Source of the DNA: Chitinophaga tropicalis
GTDB lineage: Bacteria > Bacteroidota > Bacteroidia > Chitinophagales > Chitinophagaceae
Reading direction: 5' to 3'
Assembly (NCBI RefSeq): GCF_009758205.1
Contig: NZ_WRXN01000007.1
Coordinates: forward strand, 62,001 to 126,000
DNA length: 64,000 nucleotides
Every line of letters begins with the position of its first letter. Within the stretch, counting starts at the first letter, position 1. A model generated the notes under the pieces. The model saw nothing but the letters and a program-made list of their open reading frames with translations. It was not told the DNA's origin and did no database searches. Below, piece after piece: positions 9,577 through 18,660 of the stretch. Position numbers and translations under genes: made by a program.

Positions 9577-10814
9577 GTGGTAAGATTTGAATGCTATTGT
9601 ACCAATTCGTTGCTCTCATCAGAAATGCCGTCCCTGAGTTATTGTTCTTTTATTATATACATAACTCATGACAGGCCGGGGATACATCCCGGGTGTGCGG
9701 AATACCGCTACCAGCGCGGTCCACATTTCGTATAAGGCAGTTTTATTCATTGGTCAGAGATTTTGATTTATAAATATCCGGTATTCAAGGATATAGTAAA
9801 TTCGAATATAAAAATATCTATATTTATTGATAAAACAATATTTTTTCAAAAATTAATGAATAACCTCGGTCCCTACTTCCTTATTATAAATCAGATCATT
9901 ACAGATTCATCTACTCAACATACTATTCCAGATCGTGCATAAATGAAGGTTAATTAACGCATTTTTCACATAAAAAATTACATATATATAACGAATAGAT
10001 TGCCATGCTGCCGGAGGTTTACAAAGGATGCTTTATATACTTTAACGCATATACTTTTTTGAGCAGTTAAGAGATTACTCGGTCATTTATATGGCGGGAT
10101 AAATCACAGGTTTTCCACACACATTAACAATATATCCACAGTAAAATGTTAACAACTTTCTACGATATGGGATACTTCAACGGGTAATACCGGCGTTGCC
10201 TGTAATATTATTTTAACAGTTTCAGCCACTTATGTATAAAAAACTGAATATGTCTATCTGACCCGGGAAATGAGGGGATAACTTATATAAGGAGGGAGTG
10301 TTTACGGGAGAAAAATGAAAGTATCATTAAATTAGTATATTTACTAATATTTTGTATTCCGGGGTAGCCAGCCGCAGATCCACGGGAAATTGACCTATAG
10401 AACGGAACTGAGAATTGTACTGAGTATCAACACACCCATTTTTGAGTACTAGCGCTTATTTTATATATGTCAAATAGTATAAGTTGAATACACACCCGTT
10501 ATTTCATACATATTTACGCCGCTGAGAGACCATTGCCCATATCTTTTCTCTGAAGAACCGCGTTTTTATCAGCTATGGAAGACAGATACAGGACTCAACA
10601 AAGTATGCGGATTCCTGTGCTGCATCTACTGCTAAGTATCTTATATTATAACCAAATTAAAATGCACACGACCATCCTATTTTGTTACAACAACAAGTAC
10701 TCCGGCAAACTGGAGCCTATTCCAATAGCCCCCTGGCCAAAGTATCTGCATCTGATCCGGGTATCATACTGTTAACGCTTTATACCTGTATATCAACGTG
10801 CAAATACTTTTCTG
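9577..10814. other. Long AT-rich gene-free region
   Basis: About 1.24 kb without a supportable gene between the divergent DUF11 operon and the response regulator gene. It is AT-rich, especially 9760-9900 and 9940-10080. It holds two DnaA-box-like sites (10111-10140) and a direct repeat of ACACACCC whose copies start at 10430 and 10490, exactly 60 bases apart. A 66-codon frame at 10575-10775 shows no family resemblance and is not called. The region must carry the promoters of both flanking genes, but I see no clear TAnnTTTG element. Confidence 0.6.
10111..10140 (+). promoter_or_regulatory. Pair of DnaA-box-like sites
   Basis: TTTTCCACA at 10111-10119 and ATATCCACA at 10132-10140 each differ by one base from the DnaA box TTATCCACA. 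They are in the same orientation, 21 bases apart, and are followed by TGTTAACAA at 10147-10155, all in AT-rich DNA. This resembles part of a replication origin or a DnaA-controlled promoter. No dnaA or other origin-associated gene is nearby. Confidence 0.35.
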
Positions 10815-11480
10815 ATGAACACTGCAGTCTATAAAATCTTGCTTGTAGATGAAGATCAGGTTTTTGTAAGACAAACCAGGCAGTTACTGATTACACAATC
10901 ATACGATATTCTTACAGCTGCCTCTGAGGAAGAAGCAATCATCATCTGCCAGCAACATCAACCCGACCTTATCATTTGTGGAGCGCACCTGCGGGGAACA
11001 GGCGGGCACCACTTTATTATGGCATTACGTAATGAACCTGTATTTGATCACGTTCCCCTGATCTTTATCAGCACAAGAGAAAACAAGCAGGAAATGCGCA
11101 TGGCTATGAACCTGGGCGCAGATGATTACCTGGCAAGACCTTTCCGGAAAAGAGACCTGCTGCTAAGCATTCGCTCACGCCTGGGCCGTTTCGCCAAGTT
11201 CAATCATGTACATACTGCTGAAGAAACCAGTGCTGTGTCATTATCCAATGCTTCCACTGCCGAACAGGCGCTGTATCACAGGCTTGGCAAGGCAGAAAAC
11301 AGGATCATTAAAATGATCGCTGAAGGGAAAAGCACCAAGCAAATGGCAGAAGAATTAAATGTCAGTATACGCACTATAGAAAACCATCGCTACAGAATAG
11401 CCGGAAAGCTTGGCGTAGCGGGACGTAATGCGCTGACAGAATTTGTGATCAGAAATATCATTCAGCAACAAAAACCATAA
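10815..11480 (+). CDS. LuxR-type response regulator with degenerate receiver (no phosphoacceptor Asp)
   Basis: A 221-residue DNA-binding regulator. It has a receiver-like domain (about 6-125), a linker, and a LuxR-type helix-turn-helix (about 158-215; KSTKQMAEELNVSIRTIENH). The acidic pocket (D12, E13, D14) and the Ser/Thr switch (S86-T87) are kept. The residue expected to be the phosphoacceptor Asp is Gly56 (codon GGA at 10980-10982, in PDLIICGAHLRG), and the conserved Lys is Arg108 (YLARPF). The receiver is therefore likely not controlled by ordinary phosphorylation. No histidine kinase is nearby. The gene faces away from the DUF11/PorP/OmpA operon across the long gene-free region, so it is a candidate regulator of that operon. 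This last point is inference. Confidence 0.85.
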   Translation: MNTAVYKILLVDEDQVFVRQTRQLLITQSYDILTAASEEEAIIICQQHQPDLIICGAHLRGTGGHHFIMALRNEPVFDHVPLIFISTRENKQEMRMAMNLGADDYLARPFRKRDLLLSIRSRLGRFAKFNHVHTAEETSAVSLSNASTAEQALYHRLGKAENRIIKMIAEGKSTKQMAEELNVSIRTIENHRYRIAGKLGVAGRNALTEFVIRNIIQQQKP

Positions 11481-11486
11481 GTGAGA

Positions 11487-11518
11487 CACTATAAGCGGAC
11501 CAGTCATCTCTTATAGTG
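11487..11518 (+). terminator. Inverted repeat after the response regulator gene
   Basis: CACTATAAG (11487-11495) pairs with CTTATAGTG (11510-11518) across a 14-base loop, starting 6 bases after the stop codon. The repeat element at 11520-11568 follows at once. The pair may form a compound terminator. There is no T-run after the first hairpin. Confidence 0.4.
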
Positions 11519-11519
11519 A

Positions 11520-11568
11520 GGGAATTGCTCAAAAAATTGCTTTTGCCCTCCGGCAAAAGCAATTTTTT
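11520..11568 (+). repeat. Intergenic hairpin repeat, copy A
   Basis: GGAATTGCTC is followed by a perfect 17-bp stem (11531-11547 with 11552-11568) whose core is TTGCTTTTGCC, loop CTCC. The same flank and core appear in copies B and E of this dispersed family, and the core in D. This copy lacks the GC-rich second module seen in the others. The stem ends in TTTTTT, so it could terminate the response regulator transcript. Confidence 0.75.
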
Positions 11569-11670
11569 AATAATGGAGTTAACCAGTCTTTGGCCGGTTA
11601 AGGGTTAGCTATTTTACTTATCTTACACTACCACCGCTCAACCCGTTTACAGGAACCAAATCAATGGACT

Positions 11671-13764
11671 ATGCTCAGACACATTTCCCTGCTGGCAATA
11701 GCAATGCTATTTATTTCATCTGACACTATTGCACAGCAATTCACTATGGAAGCCCTTACTTCAGCTCCTTTCCCGTCAGAACTCACCGCTGCTGCTTCCG
11801 GCCAGCGCATAGCCTGGGCTTTCAATGAACAGGGCATCAGGAACGTATATGTGGCAGAAGGCCCTGCCTTCACTCCACGTAAACTAAGCGCCTATACGCA
11901 GGATGACGGGCAGGAGATAAGCAGCCTGTCTATCTCAGCAGATGGCAGGTGGGTGATCTATGCCAGAGGTGGCGATCATGGTGGCCGCGACGGTAGTAAT
12001 CCCATTAATCCTGCCAATGCCCCCATTCCTCCCAAAACAGAGGTATGGGCTATTCCATTTGATGGCGGTACTGCCAAGGTATTGTCTGAAGGCGACTATC
12101 CGGCTGTTTCTCCCCGTAGCGACAGTGTTGTATTTATCAAAAACGGACAGGTATGGATAGCAGCAGTGAATGGTGCAGCACCTGCCCGTAACATTATCAC
12201 TACCAAAGGAAGCAATAGCAACCTGGTATGGGCGCCTGACGGCAGCAGGCTGGCATTCGTAAATAACCGTAATGATCATGCCTATATAGGCATTTACACC
12301 AACGTCAGCACTCCGCTGCTGTGGGTAGCGCCGTCTTTTTCGAAAGATGCGTCTCCCCGCTGGAGCCCTGATGGTAAGCAGATAGCTTTTATCCGGACTC
12401 CCGGTACGGGCGGAGCGCCGGATTCCATCCTGCCGCGAAAGCACCAGCCATGGGCTATCTGGACGGCAGATCTGGCCACTAACAAGGCCACTCCCATATG
12501 GAAAGCTCCCACTACACTGCGCGGCTCTATTCCTACTACTGATGGCGCCACTAATCTATACTGGCCACAGCCTGGTAACATTACCTTCCTCTCCTATCAC
12601 GATGGCTGGCCACACCTTTACTCTATCCATCCTTCCGGCGGCACACCGCTTCTGCTTACACCCGGCAACTATATGGCTGAACATATCAAACTCAGTCCGG
12701 ACCGGCAATGGCTTATCTTCAGCGCCAACAATGGCAGCACACCTGAAGATATTGACCGCAGGCATATCATGCGTGTACCGGTTGATAAGGCCGTTCCGGA
12801 AATACTTACTACAGGTACAGGTATAGAAGTTACCCCGGTAGTAACAGGCGACAATAAAACGCTGGCCACTCTCAATTCTACTGCACAGCAACCACTGATG
12901 CCGGGAGTGATGTCCTTCAGTAAAGGCACGCCCCGTATTATAGGAAAGGAACTTATACCGGCCTCCTATCCGGCGGATAAGCTTGCCACACCACGCATGA
13001 TAGTATACACCGCTCCTGATGGTATGCAGATACATGCACAATACTATGAACCGGCAGACGGGAAAAAGAAACACCCGGCTATACTGTTCATACATGGAGG
13101 CCCACAACGGCAGATGCTGCTGGGATGGCATTATATGGATTATTACGCCAATGCCTATGCGATAAACCAGTACCTGGTGAGCCGGGGGTTTGCAGTACTG
13201 TCTGTCAACTACAGGCTGGGTATAGGTTACGGCTATGAATTACATAAACCTGCCAGCGCCGGCATAAACGGCGCTTCTGAATACCAGGACATCAAAGCGG
13301 CAGGTAACTGGCTGGCAGCACAACCGGACATAGATGCAAAGAAAATAGGTGTATATGGCGGCTCTTATGGTGGATACCTGACCGCACATGCTTTGGGACG
13401 GGATTCAAAACTATTTGCTGCAGGTGTAGATATACACGGGGTACATGACCGAACACAGTTCCCGCCTCCGCAAAACAGTACTCCTGCTCCTGATGCTGAC
13501 ACTGCTGAAAAAGTGGCATGGTTGTCTTCTCCGGTGGCGTATGTGGATACATGGACATCGCCGGTACTTATCATCCATGCAGATGATGACAGGAATGTTT
13601 TATTCAGCCAGAGTGTAGGACTGGTACGCAGGCTGGAGAGCAAAGGCGTTCCCTTTGAATATATTGCTGTTCCTGACGATACTCATCACTGGATGAAGTA
13701 CAGCAATGCCCTTATCATGGAAAAAGCCACCGCAGAATTTTTAATAAGGAAGCTGAAAGAATGA
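11671..13764 (+). CDS. S9 family (prolyl oligopeptidase-like) secreted peptidase
   Basis: A 697-residue serine peptidase with a signal peptide (about 1-22, ending in IAQ). It has an N-terminal beta-propeller of WD40/PD40-like blades (about 50-430; for example WSPDGKQIAFIR) and a C-terminal alpha/beta hydrolase domain (about 445-697). The nucleophile motif GGSYGG places Ser565. The Asp is in HADDD (about 638-639) and the His in DDTHHW (672 or 673). Members of this clan cleave short peptides, often after Pro or acyl groups, and in Bacteroidota they usually act in the periplasm. The gene is monocistronic, and its stop lies only 7 bases from the convergent Crp/Fnr gene's stop with no hairpin between. 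The exact specificity cannot be read from the sequence. Confidence 0.9.
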   Translation: MLRHISLLAIAMLFISSDTIAQQFTMEALTSAPFPSELTAAASGQRIAWAFNEQGIRNVYVAEGPAFTPRKLSAYTQDDGQEISSLSISADGRWVIYARGGDHGGRDGSNPINPANAPIPPKTEVWAIPFDGGTAKVLSEGDYPAVSPRSDSVVFIKNGQVWIAAVNGAAPARNIITTKGSNSNLVWAPDGSRLAFVNNRNDHAYIGIYTNVSTPLLWVAPSFSKDASPRWSPDGKQIAFIRTPGTGGAPDSILPRKHQPWAIWTADLATNKATPIWKAPTTLRGSIPTTDGATNLYWPQPGNITFLSYHDGWPHLYSIHPSGGTPLLLTPGNYMAEHIKLSPDRQWLIFSANNGSTPEDIDRRHIMRVPVDKAVPEILTTGTGIEVTPVVTGDNKTLATLNSTAQQPLMPGVMSFSKGTPRIIGKELIPASYPADKLATPRMIVYTAPDGMQIHAQYYEPADGKKKHPAILFIHGGPQRQMLLGWHYMDYYANAYAINQYLVSRGFAVLSVNYRLGIGYGYELHKPASAGINGASEYQDIKAAGNWLAAQPDIDAKKIGVYGGSYGGYLTAHALGRDSKLFAAGVDIHGVHDRTQFPPPQNSTPAPDADTAEKVAWLSSPVAYVDTWTSPVLIIHADDDRNVLFSQSVGLVRRLESKGVPFEYIAVPDDTHHWMKYSNALIMEKATAEFLIRKLKE

Positions 13765-13771
13765 CCGGCGG

Positions 13772-14341
13772 CTAAATTTTCTTAGCCCTGATCTTACTGA
13801 GAAATTCGGGCGTGAAGCCCAGGTAGGAAGCGAGCATGTATTGGGGTACACGTTGCATAAACTCAGGGAAGGACCTGCTGAAATGAAGATATCTTTCCTC
13901 TCCTGAATAGTCAAAAATATAACGGATACGTTGCTGGGCTGCAGTATACGCTCTCTGTAATACCAGCCTGAAATACCGCTCCAGGGCAGGTATACGGGCA
14001 AACAGCTCATCCTGTACCTGCCTGTCAAGAACGGCTATTTCTGCATGTTCTACAGCCTGTATAAAATACTGGGAAGGTATCCTTTTATCAAGGCTGTCAT
14101 AATCGGTGATCCACCAGTTATCAATACCAAAATGTACGATCTGTTCTATGCCGTTGTCATTGATATAATACATACGTAAGCAGCCTTTCAGCACAAAATA
14201 GTTGGCGCTGCATATCTGTCCCTGCCGCAGCAGGTGTTCTTTTCTTTTTACATCCTGGTAACGGAGGTATGAAAACAACACCTGCTGCTCTTCTTCGGTC
14301 AGGGGTATGAATTTCTTTATATGTTCTGCCAGTCGCTGCAT
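13772..14341 (-). CDS. Crp/Fnr-family transcriptional regulator
   Basis: A 189-residue regulator with a cyclic-nucleotide-binding-like beta-roll (about 20-115; KEHLLRQGQICSANYFVLKGCLR) and a short C-terminal helix-turn-helix (about 150-187; VPQYMLASYLGFTPEFLSKIR). That form is usual for the many small Crp/Fnr proteins of Bacteroidota. No Cys cluster for an iron-sulfur centre is seen, so it is not an Fnr-type oxygen sensor, and its ligand is unknown. Its start lies 2 bases after the stop of the upstream S10 peptidase gene, so the two are probably co-transcribed. Confidence 0.85.
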   Translation of the reverse strand: MQRLAEHIKKFIPLTEEEQQVLFSYLRYQDVKRKEHLLRQGQICSANYFVLKGCLRMYYINDNGIEQIVHFGIDNWWITDYDSLDKRIPSQYFIQAVEHAEIAVLDRQVQDELFARIPALERYFRLVLQRAYTAAQQRIRYIFDYSGEERYLHFSRSFPEFMQRVPQYMLASYLGFTPEFLSKIRAKKI

Positions 14342-14343
14342 CG

Positions 14344-15867
14344 TTAATATTTAGCAGGAGCACCTTTTGCCGGGATGGCGCCCAGTATGAACTTACGCAG
14401 GTTATCATTGGCGGCAGCCAGATCATCCTTACGCAGGTACATCATATGCCCGCTCCTGTAACCTTCCCATTTAAGCCGGTCTTTGAGACGTCCGCCGGGG
14501 TCCAGCTGCCACATGCTGTACCTGGCATTGAAGTAATCGCATGCGCCGTCATAATATCCTGACTGCACCAGCAGATGCAGGAAAGGGTTCTGGGCAATGG
14601 CCTGACGCAGGTTCTCTCCTGTTTTGTTGTCTTTCTGGTCCCAGGGCCATACGTTACCGAACATGTTATACTTAATATCGGTCTTATAGTTCAGCTCATC
14701 TCTCAGGTAGATCTGTATAGCCGGTGTAAATGCCTGCAGCCAGGCAGTGAGCTCGGGATTATAATCCGGTTCTATACCGCCGGTTTTACGATCGATGCCA
14801 CGGTAGCGGGAGTCGAGCCGGCCTACAGTGAAGCCTTCATCACGTAATAGCTCTTTCCAGAAAAGGTTCGTTGATACGTCCAGGTTATTTTCCTGTACCA
14901 CGCTTTCTTTTATGCCGCTGTAACGGGCTATACGTGCACCTATGCTTTTACGCTGCGCGGCATCCAACGCTCCTCCCCTGGCCAGCGCCGGGATCAGTTC
15001 ATTCAACGTGAAGTTCTCTACTTCGGGTAATACATCATTCAGATCTTTTCCCTGCAGGTCTGCCGGCAGTTTTTTATGATACCATGCAGTTGCAGCATAA
15101 TAAGGAAGTCTCAGTGCTGCATCCAGCGGGCCATTCCTTTCAATACCGAGCTCTGTAGGCGATACCAGTATCACGCCGTTCAGGTACATCCATTGCTGGT
15201 CCTGCAGCTCCAGCGCCAGACCTGATACGCGGGTGGTACCATAACTTTCTCCTATCAGGAACTTGGGTGAAGCCCAGCGGCCTTTGCGGGTAACGAAGGT
15301 GTTGATCCATTCTGCCAGGTATTTGATATCGGCGTTCACGCCAAAGAATTTTGATCCTGGAATATCTTTGCTTACCGGGCGGGAATAACCTGTGCTTACA
15401 GGATCTACATATACGATGTCTGCCACGTCCAGGATAGAATGCGGGTTATCTCTCATTCCAAAAGGCTGTACAGGATATCCTTCATCATCGATGTTGAGGA
15501 TGCGCGGGCCCGTATAGCCGATCTCCATCCATACGGAGGGTGTTCCCGGGCCACCATTGAAAGAGATGACCAGCGGGCGGCCTGATTTATCTTTTACATC
15601 CTCGCGTTCATAATAGGTATAGAAAACACCTGCCAGCGGCTTTCCTTCATCATCCCATACGGGAATGCTTCCTGCTGTAGCCAGGTAAGGGATGCGCTGT
15701 CCCTTAATGGTCACTTCATGCCGGGTAGTGACAGCAGAGTCTACAGCCAGTATACGGCTGGGAGAAGGCTTTCCTTCGTATTTAGCTGGCGCTTCCTTTG
15801 TTTGTGCAGATAGCTGAGAGGCTACCAGGCAGGAGAATGCCAGGGGAAACAAAATGTTGCGGATCAT
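14344..15867 (-). CDS. S10 family serine carboxypeptidase-like protein
   Basis: A 507-residue secreted peptidase. It has a signal peptide (about 1-21, LSAQ) and an alpha/beta hydrolase fold with the S10 oxyanion motif NGGPG at 104-108 and nucleophile motif GESYG at 206-210 (Ser208). An Asp in GYYDGACDY (about 434) and a His in RSGHMMYL (about 470) complete the triad. S10 enzymes remove C-terminal residues from peptides at acid pH. It leads a probable two-gene operon with the Crp/Fnr regulator. It lies close to the S9 peptidase gene, so peptide breakdown may be the theme here. Substrate is unknown. Confidence 0.9.
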   Translation of the reverse strand: MIRNILFPLAFSCLVASQLSAQTKEAPAKYEGKPSPSRILAVDSAVTTRHEVTIKGQRIPYLATAGSIPVWDDEGKPLAGVFYTYYEREDVKDKSGRPLVISFNGGPGTPSVWMEIGYTGPRILNIDDEGYPVQPFGMRDNPHSILDVADIVYVDPVSTGYSRPVSKDIPGSKFFGVNADIKYLAEWINTFVTRKGRWASPKFLIGESYGTTRVSGLALELQDQQWMYLNGVILVSPTELGIERNGPLDAALRLPYYAATAWYHKKLPADLQGKDLNDVLPEVENFTLNELIPALARGGALDAAQRKSIGARIARYSGIKESVVQENNLDVSTNLFWKELLRDEGFTVGRLDSRYRGIDRKTGGIEPDYNPELTAWLQAFTPAIQIYLRDELNYKTDIKYNMFGNVWPWDQKDNKTGENLRQAIAQNPFLHLLVQSGYYDGACDYFNARYSMWQLDPGGRLKDRLKWEGYRSGHMMYLRKDDLAAANDNLRKFILGAIPAKGAPAKY

Positions 15868-15934
15868 GAGTTGTTGGTAAAATGGTTAGGTCTAAAGATA
15901 GTTAAAAGGGAGAATGTTTGTTTTTTGTTGCGAA

Positions 15935-16012
15935 GGGAATTGTTCAAAACATTGCTTTTGCCTTCGGCAAAAGCAATGTTTTTGAGGGGTATATTACGCT
16001 GCGCGCAGCCGC
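15935..16012 (+). repeat. Intergenic hairpin repeat, copy B
   Basis: GGGAATTGTTC is followed by a perfect 17-bp stem (15946-15962 with 15966-15982) with core TTGCTTTTGCC/TTC/GGCAAAAGCAA. Then come TTTTTGAGGGG and a second GC-rich inverted module (ACGCTGCGCGCAGCCGC). It lies between the S10 peptidase start and the 3' end of the DUF5703 gene, where on the minus strand it may act as a terminator for the latter. Confidence 0.8.
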
Positions 16013-16040
16013 AGATAAAACCAGCGGGAAAGTTATCAAG

Positions 16041-18293
16041 TCAGGGTTTTATGATCACGTCCTGGCGGCGGGATGCAGGTGTTACCTGCAGCGTCTCGAT
16101 CTTCCCATCTTTCACCACACCTTCTACAAATGTATTATATGGCGCATGTAGTTTAAAGGACACGTTCCAGTTATCCGGCCATGCGGGCAACAGGTAGATC
16201 TTCCGTCCATCTACCTGCATCAGCATTTCCTGTAGTCCTATCATGGCAGATCCGCCCCAGTTATGGTCTGGGGTCCAGTCGAACGCTGGTCCCCAGAAAG
16301 CAGGGAAGCGGTGTGGACCGTCCTTAAACTTTTCTGCTGTAAGTGCAGCTGCATCTGCTGTTAACCCCAGCCGGGCAGCAAAGATGCTGTATTGTCTCCA
16401 GCCCACATGACTACGGTATTTCACCGCATGCGGATCATACTTCCAGGTGTTGAGCGCTGTATCCAGCCCTGGTTTGCCAACACCATAAATACCCCAGGGG
16501 AAAACAGGATACAATTGCGGCGTCTCAGTATTCTGTACCCTGGCCCATGTCTCTGCAGGTGCGAGAACAGTATGGCCGTCTATCTGGCGTAAAGGAATGG
16601 GAGGTATTTTTTGCTGTATGCCAGCAATGCGCCGGCGCTGTGCGGTATCCAGCGGCAGCTCCAGCATTCTTTCTGTAATCACTTTCAGCGCTGAGATAAC
16701 AGTAGTGGAATTGTAGGTTACCTTGAATGTTTCTGCAGAAGAAGTAGGATACAGGATATAATGTCCGGCGCTGTCGAGCGTTCTTGCACTCCGCCTGGCG
16801 GCAAGCTGCCGGTAATGTTCATCGTAAAAGGTCAGGCAGCTTTCAATAAAGGGCAGGTATTCACTGATGTCTTTTCCACCGTAACGTTCTGTTTCCAACA
16901 TCATCAGGCAGAATTCAAACACTGTTTCCCACTGGTATTCCAGCCAGGCATTGTATTCTACGCCCGGATCTGTTCCGGCAGGGCGGTCTGGTCCATATTC
17001 CATGATATTAGGCAAGCCAAAGTTCTCCAGCTGTTCGGTGAAGCAGGCTCCGTTATGTTTCCAGTATACTTTACTGCGTAATTCAGCATTTTTCCATGCG
17101 CGCATGTAGAAATCAAACTGTGACCTCATCATATCTATATCACCACTTTTCAGCATGGGGAAGTATACCAGCCGCTGGTTCTGGGCAGTCATGGTGCCTC
17201 CGCCCCATAAACGGAAGTCCGGTGAGTAAGGGGATTTTTCATCAACATAACGGGGATCGAAGGTGAATAGTCCGCCGTTAAATTTAGTAGGCCATTTACC
17301 ATAAGCGTTACAGCCTAACATGTAACGGAACAATTCATAGTTGCGGGAAATGGCTTTTACTACAGTGTCTTTACTGTTGATCGAAATATAGCTACGTTCA
17401 AAGAATTGTTTCCACCATTGTTGCGTTCTCTGCTTATTGCTTGTGAGCTTTGTAAGCGCATTTAACCCGTTTGTCCATTCATTGAGGGAAGCTGTCTGCC
17501 CTACATGCAGTGCAATAGTTATATGCTGTGTTTTTACTGCCTTCCTGCTTTGTAATACCCATGCCTGATACTTTGTATCTGCATATATGCCGGAGTCTGT
17601 TCCTGCCGGCAGCATACCGGCGCCATACATTGCACCGCCAAAGGTGTTGTTCTTAATGGGATTGTATAACTGTTCTTTTACGGAATCCATTCCTTCCCTG
17701 TGTACTGTATAATCGAAAACATCTTCTCCTTTGTTGCGATGCCAGAACAGCACCTGCTCTTCTTTAAAGCTGATACTGTCTTTAAATGTCTTTACATTGA
17801 AAGATGGTTGTTTTTTATAGGAATTAGTGCGGAACTCCCGCGCATCTTTCACCAGATGATCTTCATACCTCCAGGATTCGTATGCAGCCTTTATGCTGAC
17901 AGGTGTAGTGCTTTTTATTTCTACATGTACCAGTGGATTGAATACATCTACCCACAGATTGACCTGCATGCTTTCTGTGCTGATACGTATGCCGCCTTCT
18001 TCCAGTCTTAATTCCTGTTTAAAGTGCTTATTGCTGAAGGGGAACTGTAACCTTATTCTTCCCAGTTTGAGCATGGCATTATTTTCATCGAATGTGCCGC
18101 TGCGGGAGAGGTAAAAGAGGATATCACCGTTTTCTACCCATGCGTTGAGGCCGATATCTCCGCCGCCACATGGCATGGATTCTCCTGCGTGATGGCTTTG
18201 GGTGTTCCAGGTATAAATGTGCTGAGCGGGTAGGTGATATATGGTGATGAGCAGGAAGAACAACAGGAGATAGCAGTGTTTCATATAATGCAT
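16041..18293 (-). CDS. DUF5703-domain six-hairpin glycosidase-like secreted protein
   Basis: A 750-residue protein with a signal peptide (about 1-24, ending in LPAQ). The N-terminal region (about 28-260; starts YTWNTQSHHAGESMPCGGGD) matches my memory of the DUF5703 beta-sandwich. The central part (about 300-660) is helical like the (alpha/alpha)6 barrel of GH65/GH95-type enzymes, with WGGGTMTAQNQRLVYFPML and several acidic residues. The C-terminal end is a short beta region. It is probably a periplasmic or surface carbohydrate-active enzyme. The family's substrate is not established, and I do not assign a catalytic residue. Met4 (18284) is an alternative start that gives a tidier signal peptide. 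It is transcribed alone. Confidence 0.75.
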   Translation of the reverse strand: MHYMKHCYLLLFFLLITIYHLPAQHIYTWNTQSHHAGESMPCGGGDIGLNAWVENGDILFYLSRSGTFDENNAMLKLGRIRLQFPFSNKHFKQELRLEEGGIRISTESMQVNLWVDVFNPLVHVEIKSTTPVSIKAAYESWRYEDHLVKDAREFRTNSYKKQPSFNVKTFKDSISFKEEQVLFWHRNKGEDVFDYTVHREGMDSVKEQLYNPIKNNTFGGAMYGAGMLPAGTDSGIYADTKYQAWVLQSRKAVKTQHITIALHVGQTASLNEWTNGLNALTKLTSNKQRTQQWWKQFFERSYISINSKDTVVKAISRNYELFRYMLGCNAYGKWPTKFNGGLFTFDPRYVDEKSPYSPDFRLWGGGTMTAQNQRLVYFPMLKSGDIDMMRSQFDFYMRAWKNAELRSKVYWKHNGACFTEQLENFGLPNIMEYGPDRPAGTDPGVEYNAWLEYQWETVFEFCLMMLETERYGGKDISEYLPFIESCLTFYDEHYRQLAARRSARTLDSAGHYILYPTSSAETFKVTYNSTTVISALKVITERMLELPLDTAQRRRIAGIQQKIPPIPLRQIDGHTVLAPAETWARVQNTETPQLYPVFPWGIYGVGKPGLDTALNTWKYDPHAVKYRSHVGWRQYSIFAARLGLTADAAALTAEKFKDGPHRFPAFWGPAFDWTPDHNWGGSAMIGLQEMLMQVDGRKIYLLPAWPDNWNVSFKLHAPYNTFVEGVVKDGKIETLQVTPASRRQDVIIKP

Positions 18294-18316
18294 GGAATTC
18301 TTGGACGGGTATAAGA

Positions 18317-18324
18317 CAAAAATA
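18317..18324 (-). promoter_or_regulatory. Candidate -7 element for the DUF5703 gene
   Basis: The minus strand reads TATTTTTG, matching TAnnTTTG, and would start a transcript about 15-25 bases before the ATG. The nearest TTG upstream is only 14 bases from the element, closer than the usual spacing. Confidence 0.35.
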
Positions 18325-18384
18325 AGCTGTTAGGCTGACAATTTTTCTCGATATTTCATTTTGGTAGTGTACTCAGTTTGAGTT

Positions 18385-18660
18385 TTATATCATACTTAAT
18401 GCGAAGGAACTGACCTTCGGTAAAAGCGATTTTTTGAGGGGCTTTTCTGGCCTGCGGCCGGCTGAGAATTTAAAATGGTGCGCCATATTCATTCCGGCGA
18501 TACATAAGTTTAATTTTTCTGCTATACAGCAGGTGATGTGAAGGATAACCTCTTCCTGGAGCATGATCAGCCTGATTTCAGCGCTATCAGCACCGGTCCT
18601 CTTCCTTTTGAAACATTCATGCTGGTACAGGCTAAGCTGCAGCAGCAGGCTATCGTCCAT
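18385..18660 (-). CDS. Small ORF following recB, doubtful
   Basis: A 91-codon frame whose ATG overlaps the recB stop (TGATG). Overlap of this kind suggests coupled translation. No family is recognised. The first two thirds could be a short soluble protein with several Cys. The last 25 or so residues are translated from repeat copy C, so the end of the frame is probably not ancestral. It may be a degraded gene or chance. Low confidence. Confidence 0.22.
   Translation of the reverse strand: MDDSLLLQLSLYQHECFKRKRTGADSAEIRLIMLQEEVILHITCCIAEKLNLCIAGMNMAHHFKFSAGRRPEKPLKKSLLPKVSSFALSMI
18400..18471 (+). repeat. Intergenic hairpin repeat, copy C (left arm deleted)
   Basis: The left flank GCGAAGGAACTG and the right half (CCTTCGGTAAAAGCGATTTTTTGAGGGG plus the GC-rich module CTGGCCTGCGGCCGGCT) are kept, but the left stem arm present in copy B is missing. 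It is therefore a decayed member of the family. It lies just past the 3' end of recB. Confidence 0.6.

Noticed and set aside
10575..10775. 66-codon frame before the response regulator gene
   Set aside because: No family resemblance. It lies in AT-rich intergenic DNA, and length alone is not convincing.
11520..11568. CRISPR-like or transposon end for the hairpin repeats
   Set aside because: The copies are single and dispersed with no spacers, no target duplication seen and no transposase, so a REP-like element is the better reading.
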